Counted from the stretch's first letter, positions 50,001 to 63,274 are shown. The stretch is 64,000 nucleotides of DNA from Ulota crispa (GCA_963920765.1 OY987247.1:434001-498000); one strand, 5' to 3'. Notes: generated from the sequence alone by a model not told the origin. A program made the numbers and translations.

Positions 50001-53000
50001 GGTTAACAAAGCTCGTGATTCAATTTTTAGTATACTTCCCAATGAAGAATGCTTCCTTTTAGTACACATCCCATTGGAAATCTCTGTGATTCTCGTTTCA
50101 TTTGTGCAGTCGAAACAGGCGGATATCCCTCTAGGAGCTCATGTTACAGATGCTGTGCCTTCTTCCCCTCCTGCGAAGGATCATGGTTGTCACGGTTTGA
50201 AAGGTATGTCCATTTTGGACACGACTTTGGCATCAATAGATGCTTGTCTTTATAATCTTCTGCTTTTTCAGAGCTATATTAGTGTTGAAGATTTTATGTA
50301 ATATTTTAAGTGATCTTTTCGTATAGGTATACATAGTGGTGAGAACACTCGTATTTTGAAATTGTTTCGTGCGTGTTGACATCGTTTGAACTATCCTTTT
50401 GGAAGAGCATTTTGTGTCCTCTTGAATTGTATGAAAATTGCTTTTGCTGCTCAAATTTTCAACAAATGTAAAGATCGCTGTTTTAGATATCAGAAGATGC
50501 TAATACTTGTGTGCATTTAATGCTCTATTGCATGTAGATCTTTCCGATCAGCCGACGCAAGAAAGAAGTGCGGACCTTTTCTTATCCGAGGTGAGAGTTG
50601 TTCCGGATGACTCTAAGAATAATGCTCATCTCGACCTCGGTTCTCCCAAAGTTTCAATTGCTAAGGGGGATACTGTAAGAGAGGGTGGCAATTTTCTTAA
50701 ATCAGTTTCGTCTGCAAGTTACGTGGATAAACTCGATTCTCTTGCTCGATCGAAGAAGCAAGCAGATAAGAAGCCTGCAAGACCTACAAAGCTAGTGAAT
50801 GGGAAGCCTGAGAGACTTACTAAGCTGTTGTGTGAGAGTTCCAAGAAGCAAGTTGATGAGATGCCCCAGAGTCAAAAGATTAAAGAGTTTATGGGCGAGG
50901 GGCTTGGGAAGTTCAAGAAACAAGCGAAGGAGAAGCCTGAGGGATCAAAAAAGCAAGGGGATGCAAAGTCTGAAAGAAGCAAGAAGCAAGCGGTTGAGAA
51001 GTCCGAGAAGTTTAAGAAGCATTTGGACGAGGTGCCTGAGGAATCTGAGAAGCGTGTTGTCAAGGTTCCTGAGCAACCTGACAAGCCTGAAAGAAGCAAG
51101 AAGCAACCCGAGAAGTTTAAGAAGCATTTGGATGAGGTGCATGAGGAACCTGAGGAGCGTGCTGTCAAGGTTCCTGAGCAACCTGACAAGCTTTTGGACG
51201 ACGTTCCCCAGAAATATAAAAAGCGTATGGATGAGATGTCTGGTAAACACCTGAAGCATTTGGATGAGGTTCTTAAGAAAGCTAAGAAGCATGTGGACAA
51301 AACATCTGGAAGGAGTATTGTCAAAGATGCTGACTCTCAAAGGATTAATATACTCGTCCATGAGAGTATTCAGGAGGCCGATCTGTCAATGCATTTTCAG
51401 GATACCTCCAAACCTATTCAGCGCAAGAGGAAAGAGTCCAAAGATTCAATTAGGGGTGGAGAAAGTGATAAAAAACTTCAGAGGTCTAAGAAACCTAGAT
51501 TGAACCAAGGTGATGCACATATTAATGAACGTGATAATGGAACCAGATTGTGTAACGATACAAGGGGATCAGACTTGACGGCAATTGTGAATGTGAAGAC
51601 GGATAGGGATCCAGCAGACACAGTGAAGAAAGCAAAGAAGAACAAATTGAAAAAGCATGAGTCTTATGTAGCGACCAGTATGGCACAAGATCTCAGCGTA
51701 CCTATACTGTCGCAAAGAGATCGGCTTCGACAGCTTGTACGAGGTTCGCGGAGGCAGAAAGTTGGCAGGACTAAGACCTTGCCAACTAAACCTGGAACTC
51801 CTCCAATTGAAAACAAGGGTAAACCCTTGACCGCTGAACCTGAAAATATTCCGTGTGACATCAGGAGTACTACCTTCAGGGTTGATTCTGAAAATATTCC
51901 TGTTTCCAAGAGAAAGCTGCTAAAGGAAGTTTACGAATTAGAGTGTGAAGACGTGGGTTACAAAAAATTGCATGAATCCTGCAATATTGTTAGTGTAGAA
52001 GCTGGCGAAGACGTGTTCCATGTCAGGAAGAGACCCAAGGAAATAGATGTTAAAGAATTTGAGGAGCCAGGTTCGGTGCCAGCTGACGAGACGAAGCCCA
52101 GTTTTTGTGAAGGAACTGAGGAGGACAATGTTAGTGGAATTAGAAGTCATTTCACCTGTATCAATGCTATTAATGGTGATGTCAACAGCCCAACGTGTCA
52201 ACCTGCTATAGAATCTAAAGAAGTGGCTGACCGTTCACTTGATTGTGAAGGTTTAGATTCTGGGAACCCCATTTGCCTGGATGTTGTTCGTGCGCTTAAT
52301 TTTGTAAACCAAGAGCATGAGGGTTCAGTTCAGGGCATACCTTTTGGAGAAAACGGGAACTCTACTCTTGTCAAGAAGCCAGTTGTTAAGAGGTACACAC
52401 CTGTAGCAACAAAAAAGCAGAAGGCATCAGATACTTCATTTCGGCATGAGAAACCTAGTCTCAGTATGCAAGGAAAGGTCAGGCGTTATCCGAAAGAAGC
52501 AATTCGGGAGCTTGCTGCCAAAGCTGAAGACACCATCATGTTGGACGTATGTGGCCCTGGTCGTTTATCAGCTTTAATTGAGCAAGGATCTACTTCATGT
52601 GACCAGTCAGGTGAGAAACAGGCAGACACCATCAAAACGGAGTATGAGAACGAATGCAAGTCGCATAGAAAGTCACAAGACTCAACGTGCACTGAGGATC
52701 CAGTATCGCAGCGCTGTAAGAATATTTTTTATAGAGGTAATAATGTTAAGGACAAGAATGGGAAGACTGGTTGTGCATTACACAGAAGCAAATCTGCTCT
52801 TTTAAGCAAATCAAGTGGGTCAGCAGCCAAGGGGGCAGAGACAGTTCTATGTGTGAAGTTGAAAACAGTCAAGCATGTCATTGTTAAAAAGGAATTTACT
52901 GCGGCTGATGACTTCAGAAATCCAGAAATAAAGATTCGGGATAGTGGAAAGTTAGGGAGTAGTGATATGTCACCAGCTGCCTCAACGTCGGTGGGTTGTG

Positions 53001-55852
53001 CCCGATGCTCTATTACTGGTTGGGAGTGGCGCACTTGGGCTCGAGATAGAGCCAAACGAAGATTGCAAAGGAGGGTGAGAACAATTAAAAAGGAAGTGAA
53101 GCATGAAGTGAAGCAAGAAGTGAAACAGGAAGTGAAGCAAGAAGTGATGCAAGAAGTGAAGAAGAAAAGGAGAGCTGCTAAGGAAAAAGAGCCTGATGTC
53201 AGTAATAGTATAACAGTCACTGGAGTTGCTGGTCTACAAGCTGCTCGAAAAAACCGGGCAGACAAACGAAAGCTGACTGTTGGTGCTGAAGGTTCTGACT
53301 TGCTGAGATTCAACATGTTGAAGGTATCTAGTGATGAAATTACGAGTCTCATCCAATTGTACACATTAGTGATGTGCTTCCTCAATGTTTATTTAGCTAA
53401 TTTTTATTCAGGACACGTTAAGCTGAAATATGCTGGGTGAAGCTAGCAAACTACGAAGAGCGTTCACACTTGATCGTGCAGCACCTGTTGGTTTAATCGC
53501 CTCAGAGGTACTGAGAGTGTATTCTGAATCGCGTGCCAGGCTCGCAAGAAACAACTTAAGTTCCAGCGGAGCAAGATCCACGATTGGGGTTTAGTGGCTG
53601 TGGAGCCGATTGACGCTGAAGAATTTGTTATTGAGTATGTCGGGGAAGCCATTCGAAACAGGGTACGCACCCGTCTTTGTTTGTCATTGGTTGGTTCCAG
53701 CATTATCTTTAAACTCCGGGTAAACTGAACTTGTTCGCTGCGCATTTCAAGGTATCAATAACGGATCAAGTGATGCACCAATTATTCCAGATACTGAGGG
53801 TGTAAAATTCTTTTGGCTTCAAATTCATGTGGATGCTAAGCGCATACTGCAGGTGTCTTGCATTCGCAGCATCGATTGCATAGATAGATACTTTTATTGC
53901 AAATCTGATGTCTTCTGAAGCATTGGGAGCTTCAGGTGTTCGTGGCTCGCATCATACGGTGCAATGGGCGTAGTTCATTGATTGCAATAAATTAAGGTGA
54001 ATCAATGGTAAAGGTGGTTACCATTTAAGTTAGGTTTTAGTAGTCGGGAGTGACGACTTTTGACTGACTTCATTTGCAGTTAAGGATTTTTGCTGCTCTC
54101 GATGAGAAAGTGAAGAGGTGCATTGGATTAGTTATCCTGCAATTAGCTGACGTGTTCATAAAGAACATGATGGAAGGCAATGCCTTGCTGACTTCTGATC
54201 TGCAGAGAATGTTTTTTGTGCGTTCATAAATGTAGAAACGAAATACTATGTATGTTTCTGATTATTATTGTGTCTATTATCAGCTGACAGATACTCGAGA
54301 AAAGCGATATGAGGCGATTGGTATTGGCAGCAGTTATATGTTCCGCGTTGATGACGAGCATACGGTAAATTACATCCTTCTTGTAGCTGTAGCAAAAATT
54401 CCTTGTGCTGGTCATACTTGCGTTCAAGTATTTCAGGAATATTTCACGGACCCTCTTTACCCTGCAGCACAGTCGACTGCAGCAGACAATCTCATTTTAT
54501 AGTATACAGTTTCAGTATTGCAACCTATTGTTTTTGCTAAAGTGTGAAGTATTGTTTGCTGTATCTTTCATGTTAAACCTAATCAGTACTTTACAATCAG
54601 CCGTTCATTTTATTTTTGATTCAGATACAGTTCTAAGTTTAGTTGATTTGGTGCGTTTGGTGTTGACCTGAGCTAATTAGGGCTCGTGGTCAATATAGTA
54701 ATTTAATTCTTAGTTCTGTATTGACTGCATTCCTCTCAGCTGGATGCAACACGACGTGGAGGCCTTGCACGATTTATAAACCATTCTTGTGATGTAAGTA
54801 TCTTTCCTTTTTCATTGTGGCAGTCTTGGGTGCGTGAGGAATTCAAAGTTGAATGTGGATAATTGCTCTAGAACTAGTTGATTGAAGAGGTATCGTTTAC
54901 AGAAACATAGCTAGATTCCAATATTAGTTAGCATCATTATCTACACCTATTGTCAGAACCACTACTAAATAGATACTGCCGTTGAAGAATTATAGAACGA
55001 ATTTAAGTGCCTTTTTGGTTCTCGTTGACGAAAGCCCATTGATGTGTGATGAAGTGCTAGAGTAAGTCCCTGCTTTACATGTCATTTGAAGTTTATAGTG
55101 TTTGAAGTCCACATACACCTCTGATACCCACCTATTGACTTCTATGCGTATTGTATTGCCGAGGGAGCGCGAGTGGCTTGACAGTGGGATGTACTAAAAA
55201 GAGCCTAATTAGCAGTTTTAACAACAAGAAATCTATTAAGTGATTTCTTGATTTCAAGGCGCTATTTCCTGATAAGGACAACCCTAGATTTGGTTGAGGC
55301 AACAGGTTTTGCCTACAGTGCGTTCTTTGCTGGTTGCCTTTTTATCCAGTACCTGATTTTAGTCATCTCGTTTGTGTGCAGCCAAATTGCTACACAAAGA
55401 TTATCACTGTTGAAGGTCAAAAGAAGGTTGTGATATATTCCAAGCAACGAATTGTTCCCGGCGAGGAGCTGACATATGACTATAAGTTCAGTCCAGAGGA
55501 AGTGAAGATACCGTGCTTGTGCGGTGCTGCCAAGTATGTCCTCACTTGCGTTATATTTGACTTATTGTTTTAGAGTTGTTGCTAACTTATCACGTTGTGA
55601 CCATCGATGCAGTTGGTTCGTTGGGCTCCAATCAAGTGGTATTTTTGCAGTCACCGTAGGATTAGAGCTGTCTTTTCTGCCGATGATCCCCAGTGTGCCA
55701 TTTGTCTCCCGATGTTTGCTTGTTCAAGATGAATTTGTCCATGTATAGATGTATTTTCAGCATGCTTCACACTAAACCCTAGATCAATTTCTGATCGTAA
55801 GGGTTACCAATGTTGTACATTGCATGGCAGATGTCGAGGCTCTATGAATTGA
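47085..55852 (+). CDS. ATXR7: ATXR7/SET1-like histone H3K4 methyltransferase
   Basis: Eleven exons: 47085-47981, 48806-48922, 49237-49626, 49735-49908, 50110-50203, 50538-53323, 53540-53662, 54284-54364, 54740-54793, 55382-55533, 55831-55852; phases close to 1,629 codons plus TGA. GYF-like modules lie at residues about 224-285 ([19 protein letters not shown]) and 300-338 ([20 protein letters not shown]). A huge exon 6 encodes a Lys/Glu-rich disordered region. The C-terminal SET domain begins [17 protein letters not shown], contains [33 protein letters not shown] and [10 protein letters not shown], and ends in post-SET CLCGAAKCRGSMN (CxCx4C). This is the SET1/ATXR7 class, which methylates H3K4; Arabidopsis ATXR7 activates FLC. 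The SET and post-SET exons are secure. The donor at 47981 and the acceptor at 49237 are inferred from phase and consensus only, and upstream non-coding exons are likely. Confidence 0.88.
50742..51310 (+). repeat. Degenerate Lys/Glu repeat region in ATXR7-like exon 6
   Basis: The coding sequence repeats units such as SKKQADEKPE and [12 protein letters not shown]. Two longer adjacent units both read [22 protein letters not shown], at about 51007-51085 and 51112-51190, showing an internal tandem duplication of about 105 bases. The frame is kept throughout. Confidence 0.85.
53087..53165 (+). repeat. 15-bp tandem repeat encoding KxEVK in ATXR7-like gene
   Basis: About six near-identical 12-15-base units based on AAGCAAGAAGTG encode [20 protein letters not shown], just upstream of the SET domain. 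Such runs expand by replication slippage and would form a charged helix. Confidence 0.85.
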
Positions 55853-56901
55853 GGAGCATGTACAGAGTACTCCAGATTGTCATCTCTGCCGAGTGTATGG
55901 TATCTTAACAGGTGTGTGATTAGTAAATACAACGGTTCCATTTTGTGCATTTCCTAGGGTTTTCCAGAAGTTGTTTTATGCTTGTACTGTTTCGACTGAA
56001 TCTTCGATCAACAGCCCGTTGATGACGGTAGATAGGTCTTATATGAGGTTTCGTGTGTTTTTCAATATTATTCACTATTGCATTGCCTCCTTTTCTCGTG
56101 CAGGTTCCATTTCAGCTGCTTAAAAGGCATGGATTTCATAATTGGAGATTGTAATATAAAGGCTCTTGGAGGCTAAGTTAGATCAAATCATTCAGGATTT
56201 GTGAGTTACTCATGTTTGTCTGAAAATTCAGGCTCAGAATAATAGAGCTTCGCTGGCCTTATGAAGTTTACCATAGTCAATTTTGTTCTTTACATTGGCA
56301 TTGGCTGTTCATGCTTTCAGTGATAACCAAGTTGTCCTGAAATTTTCATGATGCGACTCTAGGGAAAGAAGCAGTAGGAGCGTCGAGAAGACACATAGGT
56401 CCATATTGAAGTCGGATGTGCTTGCATATTGCTGCGCAACGATTAACATCCAAGACTAGATTATTGGCTGTTGGCTCCTGCCAAAATAAACGAGATGCTC
56501 AGGTCTAATATGGAAGTAAGGTGTCCTATGCAGCTGCAAGTGTTGTCAAGGCAAGTGGCTTTAAGCCTTTTTCAATTATGAGATTACAGTTGAAAGTTAG
56601 TGAGAAACACTTGTAGCTAATCTTCATTGATTTTTCAATAAAGGACCTTCTCTTGAATCTCTTTTCAACTTAACTCACTGGAGTTATCGCCTTGAAATAG
56701 CATCATACCATAATGACTTCTATGCTCATTTTCTTGGTCGATCTGAACCATCATTTGAAATGCTTTCCAGCTCACCAGAAATGTAGTTTATAAGCTAGTA
56801 ACTGTCAAAGAACCTGACTCTCAAACCTCATTGGGGCATTCAGTGTGCTTACGTGGATCTCACTTCTTCAAAATCAGGTACCACGGTGTGAGGTAGAGGA
56901 C
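55853..56901 (+). other. ATXR7-like 3' UTR and flank
   Basis: Balanced composition continues for several hundred bases beyond the stop codon, consistent with 3' UTR. No further SET-family exon or other gene was found. Confidence 0.45.
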
Positions 56902-57143
56902 ACAACGGGAATTCTGATCAAATTGGAGGTGTTAAATGGTATTATTGCTGGTGTGGGATTTCTTTTGTTAGCATACTTCCTTGCCAAAATGACACCAAGT
57001 CCCCTCTTATGGATTGATTGTGGTTTAGGGTTCAATATGTGCTCCATTGAAGTTGTTCGGCAACCCCATTGGGGCTTAGCAATAGTTTTGCAACGGACTC
57101 CATATCTCAAGGAATACTCCAATTTGATCAAAATTCTTGTTGT
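56902..57143. mobile_element. Probable MITE with ACAAC...GATCAAATTGGAG ends
   Basis: The left end ACAACGGGAATTCTGATCAA pairs with the complement of ACAACAAGAATTTTGATCAA, continuing through ATTGGAG. No target duplication is visible. A 103-codon frame (56845-57156) spans it and is treated as incidental. Confidence 0.55.
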
Positions 57144-59912
57144 ATTCTTTGTGTAAATTTAAGCATTGTATCCCTTTGTGACTTCAAAAGCTTATTTTGG
57201 AAAATGCATTTATGCATGTATTGTGGTCTTGTTTTATTCATTCTATCTATTTGTAACAAAACCAAGTATATGATGTATGCTCATGTGTCAAGGGAATGTT
57301 TTAGGAACTAAATTAGACCCCTTGGGAGTAGATTTCAAAGAGAGGCCATGCATTTGGACCCAAGAAGGAGCCCCTTCCCTAGAATCATGGGAGCTATGAG
57401 CCCATCATGGGTACATTGTCACATGCGCAATTTGACTTGTCAAAGTTTGATCACGTCTAAAAATTTAATTTTAGAAAAAAAAAATCAAAATCAAAATCAA
57501 AAAAATTCTATTTTTTTTTTTAAGATTTTCATTTTTTCATTTTTTTCATTTTTCATTTTTCAAGATTTCTATTTTAGCATTGGTCACTAGACTATTATGC
57601 TTATAGGAATTAAAACACCAAAAAAACTATTATGTAGCATGCAATCTTGCTTTTTGAAAGAAAACTTTTCTATAAGCGCTTTTACATAAGTTTTACAAAT
57701 AAATATGCTACATCTTGTCTCACACAAAACCAAAACTCTTGGCTCCATACATTCTTGGACAAGATCTTTGTAACACTATAGCAAGACATACCTTGCTATA
57801 CTAGTCATAAAAGACATTATGACATACCACTATAGTGAACTCTATAGGTAGTACCTAAAACTACTTGTAGCTTACCTATGTATTGACTCCAAAAATACTA
57901 CTCCTTGCTATGCTCCTATAACATTGTGGTTAAAATAGGGATTTTCCTAAAGTAATATATACTCTATTTTGAATCTACAGTTTAGAACAAAAAAAGCTTA
58001 GTATTCACATTTATATAGAATATGAAGTTACTTAGACTTCAAAATATTCTAAAATAAGGATCACCTCACAAATAAAAAGGACTGGTTCTCTTTAACAAAT
58101 CACCAGGCTTTCTGAGATCTATATTCTCTCAGCTTAAAAGCAGCTACTTGATGACAAATCTTATTGTGATATTTCTAATTCTACACAGAGATAAAATCAA
58201 GCTTTCTTGATATACATGCATAGCAAATTAACATGGAGAGAACTCACTAACCAAGGTCCAAGAAGAACCAACCGCTAATTCAATGCTAGCTAATTTAAAT
58301 GAGAAAACCATGTGCAATTTTTAAACTTTGACTAAAAATCAGTCAAAAATCTTTAAAAAATTTACTTATAGTAAGAAATAAAGAAAATATCCAAAAGAGT
58401 TGCTTGATAAACCGATTCAGTATAGAAATTGAAGGAAATCTCCCGAAAAATCTCAAATATTTCCCGGACCCTGTCACTAACCCTCTATTTTCAAAAAAGA
58501 CGAATGACCAGTCAGGTAATTATGAGGAAACTGATCAGACACTAAAGAAGGGCTTCACCTTCCGTCTTCCTCTCCCAATGTGGGTTACGAGACCTGACTG
58601 CAAATGAAGAGGCACTAAGCTTGCACTTGGCTTGTTTCTGCATTCTGAGTCCATACGACCAATACAGACGTGAGTGACTGATACAACCCTGTTGCCTTAG
58701 TTGATACGGAAACGCTCTAGAATACCGGTACTCCTGGCTACATTGCCTTGGAATCTGTAAGAGCAGAGTCTACACTGTGGAGCATGGAGTGGACTGCACA
58801 CATGGCTTCCTCTTCCCAATCGCATGCTACACAGGTTTTTTGGTTGTTTTTTGAAGATGTTGGTAGTAGTAACTATATGACTTTTTTTCCTTTTTTGATT
58901 CCTTGTGAAAGCAATAACACGCGTCTATGGGCTGTAAACACCTCGTGCATTCTCACTAACTTAACATTGGTTTGTTTTGTTCTTGGGATAGGCACAAGTA
59001 AAGCCCATAACCTCTTGGAGAAATTGGCAACTTCAAACTACACTCTACCCTCTTCTCTCTACTGCTTGTTTCTATCTTCTCTAAGTCTTGCTTTGGAACA
59101 CTATACGGTTTCTTATTTATTTATTCCTTGGAGATAAGGTTCCTTTTGAAATTCCAAGCCTCGGCCTAAAGAATACATATGGCTTCTCTCAAGTTCCTAC
59201 ACTTTTTTTTTTCTTATACCTAGCTGCACGAATAGTTTTTTCTGCTGCATGGAATTATAATCACACAGCTGGTCACTTAGACTCGAGTAAAATACTCTGA
59301 GCCGATTACCAGTACGCCAGATGAAAAATGGATACATTTTACTAGGCACACATATGCTCTTTCTTCTGGCTTTCTTTCTTTCTGTACCTTTGTCGTTCGA
59401 ATAAAAAGCCCTGCCTTATGAGGATACTCTTATCAAAGCACAAAACTCTCGAAGTTGATAATGAAGCCTCTTCAGGCAATATCATAACCTTTCACCTTGA
59501 TACAAGTACGTTTTTTTGTAAAAAACTATTGTATACATAGAGATACTGATGTTATAACTACTACTGCTCTTTCGGAAAAAAACAATTTGCTCTGAAATGC
59601 TATGATATCTTCAAAAAAACTACATGTTCAGCTACTGATTACAGTACAGGTATTTATATGAGACTCTTCGCATGACCCTAAAAGAAATGACTATAAAATT
59701 TCTGAAAAGAATCTCTTCAAACCTTGAAAAGGACCAGTAAGTGCCTAGAATTGTGTAGGATGTACCAGAAAAGCTCTTTTTCTGACCACCAACAAGGGCT
59801 GGTTCCTAGCATTGGGACAGCCAAAACTCACAGCCCTTTGGAGGGCTGAATTTCTTCCTAATGAGTATGACTTCATTTGCATTACCACATGAATGTGGTT
59901 TCATTTGCATTA
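57144..59912. other. Intergenic DNA, no convincing gene
   Basis: It includes A/T homopolymer tracts at about 57473-57560. Open frames at 58404-58607 and 58748-59137 were examined: the first is polar and short, the second hydrophobic in patches, and neither shows a recognisable family. A gene with short exons could be missed. Confidence 0.4.
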
Positions 59913-60237
59913 GGGAGTTTCAAACTTACACTTTTTCAGGTGACTCACGTTGCGATTCACCTCTGTGAATTCACTAGTGAACCACAAAGTGACTCATCTC
60001 TGAATTTCACTCCTAACGTGATTCACGTGAGGAGTGAACTTCAGAAACTCACTTTTGTGGCTTTGCGGGGCTCATTCACTTGCTTCCTCAAACCCCAAAA
60101 CTTCTTTTGCAAAAACTTTTGCAAACTCATGATTGTTTATGACTTTGCACGTGCAAGGAAACAGAAACAATTTGCTAGTGAGCGGAGATCCTGTGAGGTG
60201 AGAAGTTCAAAGGCCAAATTTTATGTTTGAAACCCCC
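59913..60237. mobile_element. MITE rich in GTGANTCAC motifs, copy 2
   Basis: The left end is GGGAGTTTCAAACTTACACT; the right end is the complement of GGGGGTTTCAAACATAAAAT. TA flanks both. Its interior is collinear with 25314-25607 (TTTCACTCCTAACGTGATTC, CTTCTTTTGCAAAAACTTT). A 117-codon frame across it is not a gene. Confidence 0.85.
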
Positions 60238-60794
60238 TATTATCACTATGTTTTTGCACAGAGCTTGAGCATATTGTTTCTTTCACTAGGGTTTCTTTCG
60301 TAAATGTGTGTACAGTATATTTTCTTGTACTAAAGAGTCGTCCTAGTCCAAGTAACTATTTTATTTATTCTTTATATTAGGTTTGTAGGTAAACCTTTTG
60401 AATATGTTTTCAATACACAATTCAAATTCTTTACTAACTTTTACTTGTAGTTGTGTAGTTAAAAAAAATATTCAGTGCTTTTAAGGTACATTTTGATGTA
60501 AGACTAAAATGAACTAATACTAAGCTTTATTACTATATACAAAGTTCTAATGCATATTAGATTGGACATTGTATATCACTACCAGTGCCAAAAGAAGTTG
60601 TTTTCCTTTGAAGATCAACGGTCCAAAATGTCTACCAAGCCATCCTAATTAGCATGCTAATAATCCTATCAAGTATGAGTAAATGAGTTGTTGGAAACAT
60701 GGAAATCTTTAATAGAATTGGTCCATTATTGATTAATATACGGTTTCAAACATGTGATATCACAAAATTGGGCCCAGTTGGTTAATGAGTTTAA

Positions 60795-60976
60795 CCCCTG
60801 AACGGCCTGAAAGCCCTTTACGTATGTTCGGTTGGTCGTATATTCAAATGTATTTGAGCTACAACCTTTGAATATATATGGTTGTAACACTTAATTATCA
60901 GTTGATTCAAAGTTTTGAATATTGGTTGCGACTGTATTTGGTACCGTATCTCCAAAGCCTAAGGGTTCTTTAGGGG
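60795..60976. mobile_element. 182-bp TTAA-flanked MITE
   Basis: TTAA (60791-60794) CCCCTGAACGGCC at the left; CTTTAGGGG then TTAA (60977-60980) at the right. The TIR is short and imperfect. It directly abuts the next MITE. Confidence 0.65.
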
Positions 60977-60979
60977 TTA

Positions 60980-61431
60980 AGGTAGGAACACCCATAAGCG
61001 TGAAACTAAGGGTTTTGGGGTAGGAAAATCAAGTGATGACCTTTGAAAAAATTAGTGTTAAGTAATTTGGAAGAGGAAATCAAAAATATTTGCATCAATT
61101 TGAAAGTTCCAATTGCAAGCATTTGTTCACAAAGACTTTTTGAAGTCCTAAATCACTGAAAATGTATAGTTGTGGGTAGGAGATATCTTTAGTGTGCTCA
61201 TACACTCATAACACTAACTTGAGGAGTTCTTGAATAGTGAGATGGGGCACTCAAAACCATCACTTTGTCACTCAAAATCATCACTTTGTCACTCAAAATC
61301 ATCACTTTGTCACCCATAACTATCACTTTCTCACCCATAACCATATTTTTTTTGAATTGTCAGTCACTAACATCATTGACACAAGTAAATATTGAGGATG
61401 GGGACACTAATAGGGAGGGGTGCTCCTACCT
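60980..61431. mobile_element. TA-flanked MITE, AGGTAGGAGC family, variant D
   Basis: The left end is AGGTAGGAACACCCATAAGC; the right end is the complement of AGGTAGGAGCACCCCTCCC. TA flanks both. The interior resembles the truncated copy at 44068 rather than copies A-C, marking a second subfamily. It contains a 21-bp tandem repeat. Confidence 0.82.
61247..61344 (+). repeat. 21-bp tandem repeat
   Basis: Units beginning CACTTTGTCACTCAAAATCAT start at 61261, 61282 and 61303, with degenerate units on both sides (CACTTTCTCACCCATAACCA at 61324). It lies inside the MITE at 60980-61431. Confidence 0.92.
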
Positions 61432-61433
61432 TA

Positions 61434-63272
61434 ATTGTAGATATGATGTACCAATATATCAAATGTCATGAATCAACTGTTTTTTGCCTATGGTTTTATG
61501 ACTTCCAAATGTAGAATGCCTTGTAAAAAATATACATGCACCCTATTGTGTCATTCAAAGAACTTTGCATACAATATATAATTGGCATTTTGTTATCTTG
61601 CATAATTGGTATGCAATTCTCATGCACCCCCAATCATAGTTGAGGAAGTTCTATGGGAAAATTGATACATTTCCTAGTTTTGTTAACACAGGTTAGGAAA
61701 TTTATTTTGCATTTGGCAGTTGTCTAAAGCTAAAAAGTTCTTAGTATAAATTTGTCATTTCTATTTATCATTAGGCAAATTGCCAAGTTTTTTGAATTTC
61801 TCCTTGGCATATTTTCAAAATGTGATGTGTGTAGTCAGATTTTTCTTCCCTATGTGATATTTTCAAAAGGATTCATGTGTAATTTAGGGTTCCATAATTT
61901 AATGTCCTTGAGAGGAGTTGAATTTGGCCAAGCTTCCACATTCGGACTAAGGATGTTGTTTTTGGAAAATACATGGATCCAAAAGAGGGTCTATGCATTT
62001 TTTGGAGGCTATTTGGTACAACAAAACAATAGAGGTAATTTTACCCAACTCAATATTTTGATAATCAAATAAGCCAAAATAACATGAAGCATTATTTGGA
62101 TTAAGACCAATCAAAAAAGTCAAGTAACTTAAAGGATTAGCATACAAGAATCAATATACTTTCATCTTTCCACAAATGTATTGCACCATCAATGATATGA
62201 TCAAACTCCTCATCTAACCCTTCTAAAGCAATTCTAAGCATGGTGTCTAAATTCTTGCTCCAATTTCACAATGCAATCTTATTTTGTAAATCAAACTCAA
62301 AAACACAAAGGAGGAAATTAACTCGAGGATCGTCTCATTGGATTGCCACTTTATGCCATCTCAAGCTCTAGTTTAGTTTTAATTTTAATTTCATTAATTT
62401 GTTAACTAATTTTTTTTGGCAAACTTTCCATCTTATTGGCTTAAATCTAGAAAAAAGAAACCATAAACAATAAATATCTTAAATAATGGTAGGAAGATTG
62501 GCCAAATTGCCAAGACTTTTTTATCCTCTCCAATCAATTTCCTATTTTCTCATATTGGGGTTGGTACCTCATCCAAATATTTTCTATGTCACTAAGAAGC
62601 CTTCAAAAAATTGGTTAGGTCCTACGTAAAACTAAGCACTCCCCATACATTGCCCCCGATCAAGCATGCCAAATTTGAGTTCTTAGAAACCAAAAACACA
62701 TTTGTGGTGAATGATTTTTAGTAATGCTTATATTTCACATGATATTTGATTGAAAAACATTGGTGACTGTTTTTTGAAATTTTATTAAAAAAATGGTGAT
62801 GATTTTTTGTAATTTGATTCTGTGGATATGTAAGATATATCTATATACACACTTTTCATGTTAAAACAAATTCTATTAAGTAGCAAGAGCATAATTTATG
62901 AAGAATCCAATGTGAGGTTTGATGTGACCAAACTTTGCAAAGTTGATGTCTTTATTTTTTAACAGCTTTTGGCAAAGTAAATATGTTATCCTACATTCCT
63001 TTTAAAATGTACTAACTTAGTCATAATATATGAGCCAAATAGTAAAATGTAGTTACCACAAAGACTATTTTACAAAATTTGGATATGGTCATTTTGACAA
63101 TGAAATCTCTATAGAGGGAATTTTGAAAATTTTGGAGATGCCAATTAGAAGGAAAGATGTGTGTATGGATGTTTCTTACATATCCGTGCAACCAAATCTT
63201 AAAAAATCATCACTAAAGTTTTCCAACCAAATATTGTGTAAATCCATGTACATTGGACAAAATAACTCACTA
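61434..63272. other. AT-rich intergenic DNA, no gene seen
   Basis: Only short open frames (for example 61752-62072 and 63030-63275) with no recognisable domain. No paired terminal repeats were noticed. Confidence 0.45.
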
Positions 63273-63274
63273 TA

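Noticed and set aside
50872-51361. Minus-strand frames of 138-150 codons opposite the ATXR7-like exon
   Set aside because: They are antisense readings of the Lys/Glu repeat codons, rich in F, L and S, with no independent support.
56845-57156. 103-codon frame with a hydrophobic stretch
   Set aside because: It spans a probable MITE with paired ends at 56902-57143 and matches no family I recognise.
58748-59137. 129-codon frame with patchy hydrophobic segments as a small membrane protein
   Set aside because: Cys/Ser/Leu-rich composition typical of random AT/T-rich translation, with no conserved motif, and no flanking exon could be joined.
59877-60230. 117-codon frame
   Set aside because: It coincides with the GTGANTCAC-rich MITE; the homologous copy at 25314 does not keep the frame.
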